DNA of 19,085 nt from an uncultured bacterium (lineage in GTDB: Bacteria > Bacillota > Clostridia > Lachnospirales > Lachnospiraceae), in contig CAMNLO010000001.1 of NCBI GenBank assembly GCA_946543095.1, forward strand, positions 1-19,085, in the 5' to 3' direction. This document shows, piece by piece, positions 1-7,097 of the stretch (position 1 is the stretch's first letter; every line of letters begins with the position of its first letter). The position numbers were made by a program, and so were the translations under genes. The notes under the pieces were generated by a model. It was not told where the DNA came from. It saw nothing but the letters and a program-made list of their open reading frames with translations, and made no database searches.

Positions 1-56
1 TGATCGCCCTGGCAAAGGGCGAGATCACACGGGATGAATTCCTGAAGAAGCTGTAA
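1..56 (+). CDS. 3' end of an unidentified CDS (partial)
   Basis: Reading from base 3, an open frame gives 17 residues ending in GEITRDEFLKKL and stops at TAA (54-56). The pattern (small residue, Gly-Glu-Ile-Thr, acidic, Phe-Leu-Lys-Lys-Leu) resembles the short helical SHOCT-type tails found at the C-terminus of many bacterial proteins, but 17 residues are too few to assign a family. It lies 27 bases upstream of the alcohol dehydrogenase on the same strand, so the two are probably co-transcribed. The gene begins outside the window. Confidence 0.5.
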   Translation, partial: IALAKGEITRDEFLKKL

Positions 57-83
57 TGATTCATATCAGAAAAGGAGATCCGC

Positions 84-1262
84 ATGAATAACTTCGTACA
101 ATACACCCCCACAAAGGTCGTCTTCGGCAGGGATACGGAACGCCAGACCGGAAAAGAGGCAAAGCTTCTGGGCGCCACCCATGCCCTCATCGTCTACGGC
201 GCAGGCAGCGTGGTCCGCTCCGGATTGTTAAAGCGGGTGGAGGATTCCCTTTCCGAAGAAGGCGTAGGCTTTACGGAATTCGGCGGCGCAAAGGCCAATC
301 CCACCCTGGCCCACGCGGAAGAAGGTGTTCAGAAAGCCCTTGCATGCAAGGCGGACCTGATCCTGGCTGTGGGAGGTGGCAGCGCCATCGACACCGCAAA
401 GGGCATCGCCCACGGCGCGGCAAACCCCGACGCCAATCTCTGGGATATCTGGACGGAGAAGGTCCCCTTAACGAGATCCCTGCCTGTGGCGGCGGTCCTT
501 ACCATTGCGGCGGCAGGGTCCGAAATGAGCAGCTCCGCCGTTCTGACCAACGAGGAGCTGGGCTTAAAGAGCGGCATCAACACGGAATTCAACCGCTGCC
601 GCTTTGCCATCATGAATCCGGAGCTTCTCTTCACTTTGCCGAAATATCAGCTGGCCGCCGGCATCACGGACATCATGATGCACACCATGGAGCGGTATTT
701 TATTCCCGGGATCCAGTGCGATCTCACGGACGAGATCTCCGAAGGGCTTCTGCGCACCGTGATCAAAAACGGAAAGATCATCATGGAAAAAGAGGATTAC
801 GACGCCATGGCGGAGGTCATGTGGTGCTCCAGCCTCTCCCACAATAATCTGACGGAATGCGGCAGAGGCAAGGATTTCTCCGTCCACAAACTGGGCATGG
901 CCCTTTCCGCCCTCTATGACTACACCCACGGCGCCACCCTGTCCGCCGTCTGGGGCGCCTGGGCAAGATACCAGCTGGACGCTGCGCCGGACCGGTTCGC
1001 CAGATTCGCAAGAACCGTCTTTGGCATCACGGAAAGCGATGACACAAAGGCGGCGGAGCTTGGCATCAAAGCCGCGGAGGAGTTCTGGGTCAGCATCGGC
1101 ATGCCCGTAAACTTAAATGATCTTGGGGATATCGTTCCCGATGAGGAAGCGATCCACACCCTCTCCATGATCTCCACGAAAAACGACACCATCAAGCTCT
1201 CCAGATTAAAGCCCCTTGGCTGCGCGGAGGTGGAAGAGATCTACAGGGCCGCCTTACAATAG
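84..1262 (+). CDS. Iron-dependent alcohol dehydrogenase (butanol dehydrogenase/YqhD-like)
   Basis: A 392-residue cytosolic NAD(P)H-dependent oxidoreductase of the group III, metal-dependent alcohol dehydrogenase family, which interconverts aldehydes or ketones and alcohols. The N-terminal nucleotide-binding half carries the family signature GGGSAIDTAKG (97-107). The C-terminal helical half has the four expected Fe2+ ligands: Asp196 and His200 (in ITDIMMH), His268 (DFSVHKLG) and His282 (YTHGATLS). Length is typical for the butanol dehydrogenase/YqhD branch. The start is supported by AAAGGAG at 71-77, seven bases before the ATG. It lies 13 bases upstream of a DUF362 gene, so the two probably form an operon. 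The substrate cannot be read from sequence; fermentative aldehyde reduction is the usual role. No key residue is missing. Confidence 0.93.
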   Translation: MNNFVQYTPTKVVFGRDTERQTGKEAKLLGATHALIVYGAGSVVRSGLLKRVEDSLSEEGVGFTEFGGAKANPTLAHAEEGVQKALACKADLILAVGGGSAIDTAKGIAHGAANPDANLWDIWTEKVPLTRSLPVAAVLTIAAAGSEMSSSAVLTNEELGLKSGINTEFNRCRFAIMNPELLFTLPKYQLAAGITDIMMHTMERYFIPGIQCDLTDEISEGLLRTVIKNGKIIMEKEDYDAMAEVMWCSSLSHNNLTECGRGKDFSVHKLGMALSALYDYTHGATLSAVWGAWARYQLDAAPDRFARFARTVFGITESDDTKAAELGIKAAEEFWVSIGMPVNLNDLGDIVPDEEAIHTLSMISTKNDTIKLSRLKPLGCAEVEEIYRAALQ

Positions 1263-1275
1263 TCGGGAGACCATT

Positions 1276-2400
1276 ATGAAAAACGAGATCTTTATCATCC
1301 ACGGAACGGATTACCGGAATATGGCGGAGCGGATCCTTAAGGAAGCCGGGGTGGCAGAGAAGATCGGCGATAAAGAAAAGACCGTCGGCATCAAGCCGAA
1401 CTACCTGGCTGCCATCGATCCCTCTTTGGGCGCCACCACCCATCCGGAATTACTGGAGGGGGTCTTAAAATACCTCTCTGAGAACGGCTTCACGAAGCTT
1501 GTTGTCATGGAAGGGGCCTGGGTGGGGGCAAGGACTGCCGACGCGGTGCGCCTATTCAAGCTGGATCAGCTGTGCGGCCGCTATGGCGCAAAGTTTGCGG
1601 ATATGCAGAATGATACCTCCGAAGTCTGCGACTGCGCCGGCATGGACATCAAGATCTGCAGCACCGCCCTGCATGTGGACTATATGATCAATATGCCTGT
1701 GTTAAAGGGCCACTGCCAGACCACCGTGACCTGCGCCTTAAAAAACAACAAGGGGATCATCCCCAATTCGGAAAAGCGCCGTTTCCACACCATGGGCCTC
1801 CATCGTCCCATCGCCCACTTAAACACGAAGGTCAGAAATGATTTTATTCTTGTGGACAATATCTGCGGGGATCTGGATTTTGAAGAGGGAGGGACTCCCG
1901 TGCAGATGGACAGGGTCCTGGGCTTTTTCGACCCGGTGCTCTGCGACAGCTTTGTCTGCGAGACCATGGGATATCAGGCGAAGGATGTGGAGTATATCCG
2001 GCTGGCGGAAGATCTGGGAGTGGGAAGCACGGATCTCAGTCATGCCGTGATCAGGGAATTAAACAGCGCACCCGATGGGGCAGTAAATCCTGCCGGGCGC
2101 TCCCCCCGGAAAACGGCACGCCTTTCCGCCCACGTCAAAGCGGACAACGCCTGCAGCGCCTGCTACGGGATGCTGATCCACGCGCTGGCCAGAATGGAGG
2201 AAAACGGCTCCCTGACAAAGGACCATCCTCCCATCTGCATCGGCCAGGGCTATAAAGGAAAGACCGGCGACATCGGCATCGGCATCGGCGCCTGCACGAA
2301 GGGCTTTGCCCATCATCTTCCGGGCTGTCCTCCCCGGGGCGCGAAGATCCTGGAATTTTTGGAGAAGGTCCTGCAGGCATCCTCCCGGAAAAGCTCTTAG
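1276..2400 (+). CDS. DUF362 protein with a four-cysteine C-terminus
   Basis: A 374-residue protein of the DUF362 family. Recognisable stretches are the N-terminal VGIKPNYL region (about 37-44), HPELLEGVLKYL (56-67) and ALKNNKGIIP (154-163), the last typical of DUF362. The C-terminal third has Cys293 and Cys296 (CSAC), Cys340 (GIGACTKGF) and Cys351 (PGCPP), a spacing that could hold an iron-sulfur cluster. Many DUF362 proteins occur with ferredoxin domains or redox enzymes, and the neighbouring iron alcohol dehydrogenase fits a redox setting; the exact reaction is unknown. A longer frame opens at 1216 inside the upstream gene. The ATG at 1276 is preferred because GGGAG (1265-1269) precedes it by six bases and because the extra 20 residues look like shadow translation. 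Confidence 0.85.
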   Translation: MKNEIFIIHGTDYRNMAERILKEAGVAEKIGDKEKTVGIKPNYLAAIDPSLGATTHPELLEGVLKYLSENGFTKLVVMEGAWVGARTADAVRLFKLDQLCGRYGAKFADMQNDTSEVCDCAGMDIKICSTALHVDYMINMPVLKGHCQTTVTCALKNNKGIIPNSEKRRFHTMGLHRPIAHLNTKVRNDFILVDNICGDLDFEEGGTPVQMDRVLGFFDPVLCDSFVCETMGYQAKDVEYIRLAEDLGVGSTDLSHAVIRELNSAPDGAVNPAGRSPRKTARLSAHVKADNACSACYGMLIHALARMEENGSLTKDHPPICIGQGYKGKTGDIGIGIGACTKGFAHHLPGCPPRGAKILEFLEKVLQASSRKSS

Positions 2401-2404
2401 CTGT

Positions 2405-3697
2405 TTATCTGTCTTCTTTCCCGCTTCTTTGGGGCACCAGAAGGGTCACTATCAAGCCGCCTCCGGGATTCTCCGTGATCTCAAGGCTGCCGCCGCAGAG
2501 GGCATGCAGGCGGGCTCTCACATTCTGCAGCCCCACATGCTCCCTCCCGTCGTCCTCCTCCTGCTCTTCGGAGAAGCCGGGCCCGTTGTCCTTTACGATG
2601 ATCCTTGCGCCTTCCGGAGCCTCCACTGTCTGAATGGACAGCTGAAGAGGGGAAAGCTCCGGGTCCAGCCCGTGCTTCACCGCGTTTTCCGCAATGGGCT
2701 CCAGCGTCAGGGGCGGCACACGAAAGTCCGTGTAGTCAGTGTCAAACTCCACGGATAACTGGTCCTCATATCTGGCCTTCACCACCTCAAGATACGCTCT
2801 CGTATGCTCCAGCTCCTTCGTAAAGGGGATCATATCCTGTTTTGCCGACGCGCTGAAATTATCCCGCAGATAGGTGGTAAAATCCCCCACCACCTTCTGG
2901 GCCTTCTTCGGATCCATCTCACACAGATAATAGATATTGGACAGGGTATTGTAGATGAAATGGGGGCGGATCTGCAGGAACCGGATCTTCATCTGCTGCT
3001 CCTTCAGCTCGACGGTCTGTTTCACCCCCTTGTCCAGCTGATCGTCCAGAATATACATAAACATGACCAGCGCGGAGATGCTTGTGCCCAGAATGATCAG
3101 ATAGATCCCGTAGAAAGCCATCTGAAGCACCATGGACACCAGGGGGATGCCCAGATAGGCCCACAGGGCGGAACGCTGCTTCGGGGAAAGCTGCTTCCGT
3201 TTCCGGTAAAAGCCCACGAGATTAAAGAGCATAATAAGCACCGGAGGAACCAGAAGCACCTGATAACAGGGCCCTCTCCGGTACACATTATCCTCCGTGA
3301 TATAGTAGATGAAGGTGGTGAACTGGGTGATGATCAGAAGAACGATATAAACCGCCCATAACAGCATCACGATGTTAAAATGCCGGCCTCTCACCTTCTG
3401 GCCGCACTGCCGGAGCATATACACCGTCACCATGGGCATCAAAAGGGAGGAAAAGAAGGATTCCAGAAATGTCTCTGCCTTTGTCAGAGCAGCCCCGTCC
3501 TTCAGATAAATAATGGAAAGCTGTCCGATGAGATCCGACAGGATATACAGGATCATGACGAAAAAGATCCCAAAGAAAAAGCCCTTGGCCTCCCGGTCCA
3601 TGTACTGGGCGCGGATGGAAAGGATGAGTCCCAGGATCGCGATGGTGATCCCGGAGACCACCACCCCGAAATTGAGCACATCGATCAGATTGAGCAT
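2405..3697 (-). CDS. LytS/YpdA-like membrane sensor histidine kinase
   Basis: A 430-residue kinase. The first 220 residues hold about seven hydrophobic segments (roughly 8-28, 40-58, 82-95, 108-130, 147-164, 182-203, 204-217) and no obvious extracellular domain. Then follows a His_kinase-type dimerisation segment with LQIRPHFIYNTL (241-252), putative phospho-His246. The ATPase domain has an N-box ENAVKHG (337-343), G1 motif DNGPGF (370-375) and GLQNVRARL (389-397), as in the LytS family. The start at 3697 has AAAGGA (minus strand, 3711-3706) eight bases upstream. A longer frame reaching 3877 runs antisense-free inside the upstream gene in another phase and looks non-coding. The gene overlaps the end of the XRE-receiver gene by 13 bases, implying coupled translation and a cognate pair. 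LytS-type kinases usually pair with LytTR regulators, but the partner here has an XRE domain. Confidence 0.9.
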   Translation of the reverse strand: MLNLIDVLNFGVVVSGITIAILGLILSIRAQYMDREAKGFFFGIFFVMILYILSDLIGQLSIIYLKDGAALTKAETFLESFFSSLLMPMVTVYMLRQCGQKVRGRHFNIVMLLWAVYIVLLIITQFTTFIYYITEDNVYRRGPCYQVLLVPPVLIMLFNLVGFYRKRKQLSPKQRSALWAYLGIPLVSMVLQMAFYGIYLIILGTSISALVMFMYILDDQLDKGVKQTVELKEQQMKIRFLQIRPHFIYNTLSNIYYLCEMDPKKAQKVVGDFTTYLRDNFSASAKQDMIPFTKELEHTRAYLEVVKARYEDQLSVEFDTDYTDFRVPPLTLEPIAENAVKHGLDPELSPLQLSIQTVEAPEGARIIVKDNGPGFSEEQEEDDGREHVGLQNVRARLHALCGGSLEITENPGGGLIVTLLVPQRSGKEDR

Positions 3698-4287
3698 TCG
3701 TTCAATCCTTTGACGGGGTGCCTGAGCTTCGTTAACTGCTCCTTCACATCCTCCGGATGCAGGGGCTTCACGAGAAAGCCGCTGGCAGGGGTCTGCCAGG
3801 CCTTTATGGCATAATCCGGATAACCGGTAAGAAAGACCACATTGGTCAGGGGATTGATCTCCGTAATGACCCGGCACAGATCCAGGCCGCTGGATTTGCC
3901 GATCTCAATATCCAGAAACGCGATGGAGACCATGTTCTCCTTTGCGTATTTCACAGCCTCCGAAGCCTTTAAGAAGCCGGTGATGGAGGCGCCGGGCATG
4001 ACCTCCGACAGGATCGGGATGGCGCCGGAGAGAAGCACCGGCTCATCATCCACGATGATGACCTCGGGAGATACCGGGCTTTCCTCAATGGCTTCCGTCA
4101 GCACGGACACATCCACCTGCAGAAGCTGGGCCAGACGGGTCAGCAGGATGATATCCGGGATCCTCCTGCCGTTTTCCCAGTTTGCCACGCTGGAACGGTT
4201 TACATACAGCCGCTGCGCCAGCTGCTGCTGCGACATATTCTTTTCGGTCCGCAGTCTGCGGAGTATCGCCCCAAAATTATTAGACAT
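3685..4287 (-). CDS. XRE helix-turn-helix protein with C-terminal receiver domain
   Basis: A 200-residue response regulator with the domains in inverted order. Residues 5-60 are a Cro/C1-type helix-turn-helix (MSQQQLAQRLYVNRSSVANW, 18-37, followed by ENGRRIPD). Residues 75-190 are a CheY-like receiver with an acidic pair Asp80/Asp81, phospho-acceptor Asp126 (AFLDIEIG), Thr154 and Lys174 (FLVKP). The receiver resembles those of LytTR regulators (for example GYPDYAIKAW), but no LytTR domain is present. It is followed, with a 13-base overlap, by the LytS-like kinase, its likely phosphodonor. The first ATG of the frame is used; only a weak GAAAG-type ribosome site precedes it. The upstream spacer contains two related GTTTC/AAAC palindromes that could be its operators (inference). 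Confidence 0.9.
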   Translation of the reverse strand: MSNNFGAILRRLRTEKNMSQQQLAQRLYVNRSSVANWENGRRIPDIILLTRLAQLLQVDVSVLTEAIEESPVSPEVIIVDDEPVLLSGAIPILSEVMPGASITGFLKASEAVKYAKENMVSIAFLDIEIGKSSGLDLCRVITEINPLTNVVFLTGYPDYAIKAWQTPASGFLVKPLHPEDVKEQLTKLRHPVKGLNECSI

Positions 4288-4295
4288 ATTTTACG

Positions 4296-4308
4296 GTTTC
4301 TTTCAAAC
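4296..4308. promoter_or_regulatory. Operator-like palindrome, leader of the XRE-receiver gene
   Basis: GTTTCTTTCAAAC has inverted ends GTTT/AAAC and begins nine bases upstream of the XRE-receiver start codon. It resembles the longer palindrome at 4374-4388 (GTTTC...AAAC). Two related sites in the spacer in front of a gene for an XRE protein suggest autoregulation. This is inference from symmetry only. Confidence 0.3.
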
Positions 4309-4373
4309 ATCCTCTCATTACTCTTAGGATAAACAGTATGGAGGGAATATTCAATCAAAATCCGGAAAATGCC

Positions 4374-4388
4374 GTTTCATTCTGAAAC
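4374..4388. promoter_or_regulatory. Operator-like perfect palindrome in the divergent spacer
   Basis: GTTTCATTCTGAAAC has two 6-base arms (GTTTCA/TGAAAC) that are perfect reverse complements around a 3-base centre, the geometry usual for dimeric helix-turn-helix regulators. It lies between the divergent XRE-receiver gene and the kinase operon, about 30 bases upstream of the putative operon -10. The 9-base word ATTCTGAAA from its right half recurs at 4425-4433, next to the operon promoter. The binding protein is not known; the adjacent XRE-receiver is the obvious candidate. Confidence 0.4.
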
Positions 4389-4414
4389 TCTCTCTATATC
4401 GGGCACATGACTTG

Positions 4415-4423
4415 TGGTACAAT
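4415..4423 (+). promoter_or_regulatory. Extended -10 promoter element of the kinase operon
   Basis: TGGTACAAT combines an extended TGN motif with a -10 hexamer (TACAAT) that matches TATAAT in five of six positions. It lies 43 bases before the ATG at 4467. No good -35 box is seen at the standard distance, as expected for extended -10 promoters, which depend less on it. An opposing, weaker candidate on the minus strand (TTGTAC, 4422-4417, 18 bases from TATAGA, 4398-4393) would overlap it. Confidence 0.4.
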
Positions 4424-4455
4424 TATTCTGAAAATTTACACATATCAGCTGACAC

Positions 4456-4462
4456 GGAGGAG
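4456..4462 (+). promoter_or_regulatory. Ribosome binding site deciding the start of hybrid kinase 1
   Basis: GGAGGAG ends four bases before the ATG at 4467. The same frame has an earlier ATG at 4407, but that codon lies upstream of the putative -10 element, has no Shine-Dalgarno sequence, and would add a non-signal-like 20-residue leader. The site therefore favours 4467. Confidence 0.65.
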
Positions 4463-4466
4463 CCTG

Positions 4467-7076
4467 ATGGCAGACCATAAAAAGAGTCTTTCGATAAGAA
4501 TATGGGCCATTGTTCTGCTGGCGGTATTTTTCTCCGCCGGCTCTGTCAGCGTTGCCGCGCTGATCGGGACCCGGAATGCCATCACGACCTCCACCAGGCA
4601 GCGGATGCTGGATATCGCAAACTGCGCCGCCGGCTCTGTGGACGGGGATGATCTGGGGGCCATCACCGCGGACGACAGGGAATCCGGCAGATTCCGGAGG
4701 CTCTACAACGCCCTGGCCATTTTCCGGGACAACATCGAATTGGAATATGTCTACGGCATCCGGGAAGAGCCGGACGGAAGATTCACCTTCACAGTGGATC
4801 CCGCGTTGAATAACCCTGCAAAATTTGGGGAGGAGGTGCTGCGGACAGACGCTTTGGTGGCGGCCAGCAAAGGAATCCCCTCCGTGGATGAAACGCCCTA
4901 CACCGACTCCTGGGGGACCTTTTACAGCGCCTATAGCCCCGTATTTAATTCCGGCGGAAGAGTGTCGGGCATCATCGCCGTGGATTTCAGCGAGGAATGG
5001 TACGAAGGCCAGCGGAAGGAGCAGACAAAGCGCGCCATTGTCCTGTTTCTTCTGATTCTCCTGGTCACCCTGGCGTTAGTCGGCGGCTTTTGCACACTTC
5101 TGGTCCGCTCCATCACAAGACCTTTGAAAGAGATCACGGAGGCGGCTGTCCGGTACCAGAACGGTGATTTCAGCGGAACTCTGGAGCTGGACAGAGAGGA
5201 CGAGCTGGGCGTTCTGGCCCGGACGCTCCAGACCATGGCCGCGACCCTGACCTATAAGATCAGGGAGGCGGAAGCGGCGAACCAGGCAAAAAGCGATTTC
5301 CTGGCGAATATGTCCCATGAGATCAGGACCCCCATCAACGCCATGCTGGGCATGAACGAAATGATCCTCCGGGAAAGCGAGGATCCCGCCGTTACGGCTT
5401 ATTCCGCCGGCATCAGGGACACCGGGAAAAACCTGATGAATATCGTCAACGATATCCTGGACTTCTCCAAGATCGAGTCCGGCATGATCGAGATCCTGCC
5501 CGTGGACTATGACCTTGGCCCCATGGTCAATGATCTGATCAATCTGATCCATAACAGGGCAGAGGACAAGGGCCTTGTGCTGAAGCAGGAGATCGATGAA
5601 AACATCCCCAGATTCCTCCACGGCGACGATATCCGTATCCGTCAGATCGGCGCCAATCTTTTAACCAATGCAGTCAAGTACACGAGAGAGGGCAGCGTGA
5701 CCCTGCGGATGAGCTGCGAGAAGCTCCCGGAGGAGCCGGATCACATCCTGTTAAAGATATCCGTCTCCGACACAGGCATCGGCATCAAAGAGGAGGATAT
5801 GCAGCGGCTGTTCTCCCATTTTGAACGGATCGAGGAGAGCAGAAACCGCAATATCGAGGGCACGGGCCTGGGCCTCAGCATCGTCGCAAGTCTCCTTTCG
5901 CTGATGGATTCCGAGCTTCAGGTTAAGAGCGTGTACGGAGAAGGCTCCACCTTCAGCTGCGCCATCAAACAAAAGGTGACGGATTGGGAGCCCCTGGGGG
6001 ATTATCAGGCGGCCTATAAAGCGGCCATCGAAAATGAGAGGGAAAAAGAGCGGCTCATCGCGCCGGATGCCAGGATCCTGGTGGTGGACGATAATCCCAT
6101 GAACCTGATGGTGTTCAAGAGCCTGATCAAACGGACAAAGGTCCGCACCGACGCCGCGGACAGCGGGGATGGCGGCATTGCCCTGACAAAAGAAAAAATG
6201 TACGACCTCCTGTTTCTGGATCATATGATGCCGGAAAAGGACGGCATCGAGACCCTCCGGGAGATCCGGGGGGACAGGGAGAATCCAAACCGGAAAACCC
6301 CTGCCGTCTGCGTGACCGCAAACGCCATTGCGGGAGCCAGGGAATCCTATCTGGAGGCCGGCTTTGATGATTATCTGTCAAAGCCCATTGATACGGACAA
6401 ACTGGAGGAGCTTCTGTTTGCGATGCTCCCCGAAAAGCTGGTCCGGAAATATGTGCCCGGAGAGGACGAAAGGCGTGAGGAACGGCTGCCGGAGGCCTTT
6501 TCCCTCCTTGAGAAAAGCCCCATCGATCCTGAGGCAGGCCTGAAAAACAGCGGAACCGTGGACGCATATCGTTCCCTTTTAAAGGTGTTCTATGAGTCCA
6601 TTCCCGACAAGACAGAGGAGCTGGAACGCTATTACGCCGAAGGGGATCTGGGAAACTACACCATCAAGGTCCACGCTTTAAAAAGCTCCGCCCGGATCAT
6701 CGGGGCTTTGGACTTCGGCGAGGAAGCCCAGCGTCTGGAGGATGCGGGAAAAGCAGGGGATCTGGATTATATCCGTGAATACCACCCCCGCTTTATGGAG
6801 GAATTCGCCTGCTTCGAAAGACTGCTGGCTCCCATGTTTGCCGAACAGAAGGACAAATCGGGGAAGCCGGAGGCGGAAGAAAGCCTGATGCAGGCGGTGT
6901 TTGAGCAGCTTCGCGCGGCGGCGGCGGAATTGGACTGCGACAAACTGGAAGCGATCTTTACGGAAATGGAAGAATACCGCATTCCCGACAGGGATGCGGA
7001 ATTATATCATAAACTGCAGGAGGCGGCAGGACAGTATAACTATGACAGAGTGCTGGAATTGCTGCCCCAAAGCTGA
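4467..7076 (+). CDS. Hybrid sensor histidine kinase 1 (Cache-like, HAMP, HisKA, HATPase, receiver, Hpt)
   Basis: An 869-residue membrane kinase carrying a full phosphorelay. TM1 (12-34) and TM2 (190-213) flank an extracytoplasmic region of about 155 residues ending in TDSWGTFYSAYSPVF, which resembles a single Cache/PAS-like sensor. A HAMP domain follows (about 214-265), then HisKA with phospho-His284 (MSHEIRTP), HATPase with Asn401, DTGIGI (435-440) and GTGLGL (465-470), and a receiver with Asp541/Asp542, Asp585 (FLDHMMPE), Thr617 and Lys639. The Hpt domain has His736 (KVHALKSSAR). About 65 further helical residues (805-869) match the end of hybrid kinase 3. All catalytic residues are present. 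It heads the operon, 21 bases before the receiver-GGDEF gene. The ligand is unknown. Confidence 0.93.
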   Translation: MADHKKSLSIRIWAIVLLAVFFSAGSVSVAALIGTRNAITTSTRQRMLDIANCAAGSVDGDDLGAITADDRESGRFRRLYNALAIFRDNIELEYVYGIREEPDGRFTFTVDPALNNPAKFGEEVLRTDALVAASKGIPSVDETPYTDSWGTFYSAYSPVFNSGGRVSGIIAVDFSEEWYEGQRKEQTKRAIVLFLLILLVTLALVGGFCTLLVRSITRPLKEITEAAVRYQNGDFSGTLELDREDELGVLARTLQTMAATLTYKIREAEAANQAKSDFLANMSHEIRTPINAMLGMNEMILRESEDPAVTAYSAGIRDTGKNLMNIVNDILDFSKIESGMIEILPVDYDLGPMVNDLINLIHNRAEDKGLVLKQEIDENIPRFLHGDDIRIRQIGANLLTNAVKYTREGSVTLRMSCEKLPEEPDHILLKISVSDTGIGIKEEDMQRLFSHFERIEESRNRNIEGTGLGLSIVASLLSLMDSELQVKSVYGEGSTFSCAIKQKVTDWEPLGDYQAAYKAAIENEREKERLIAPDARILVVDDNPMNLMVFKSLIKRTKVRTDAADSGDGGIALTKEKMYDLLFLDHMMPEKDGIETLREIRGDRENPNRKTPAVCVTANAIAGARESYLEAGFDDYLSKPIDTDKLEELLFAMLPEKLVRKYVPGEDERREERLPEAFSLLEKSPIDPEAGLKNSGTVDAYRSLLKVFYESIPDKTEELERYYAEGDLGNYTIKVHALKSSARIIGALDFGEEAQRLEDAGKAGDLDYIREYHPRFMEEFACFERLLAPMFAEQKDKSGKPEAEESLMQAVFEQLRAAAAELDCDKLEAIFTEMEEYRIPDRDAELYHKLQEAAGQYNYDRVLELLPQS

Positions 7077-7097
7077 TAAAGGAGACGGATATACACA

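Noticed and set aside
3698..3877. N-terminal extension of the LytS-like kinase by 60 residues
   Set aside because: The extension is read in another phase through receiver coding sequence, is rich in Cys, Gly and Pro with no domain, and the ATG at 3697 has a good ribosome site.
4407..4466. Upstream start for hybrid kinase 1 adding 20 residues
   Set aside because: The ATG at 4407 has no ribosome site and lies before the putative -10 element, while GGAGGAG fits the ATG at 4467.
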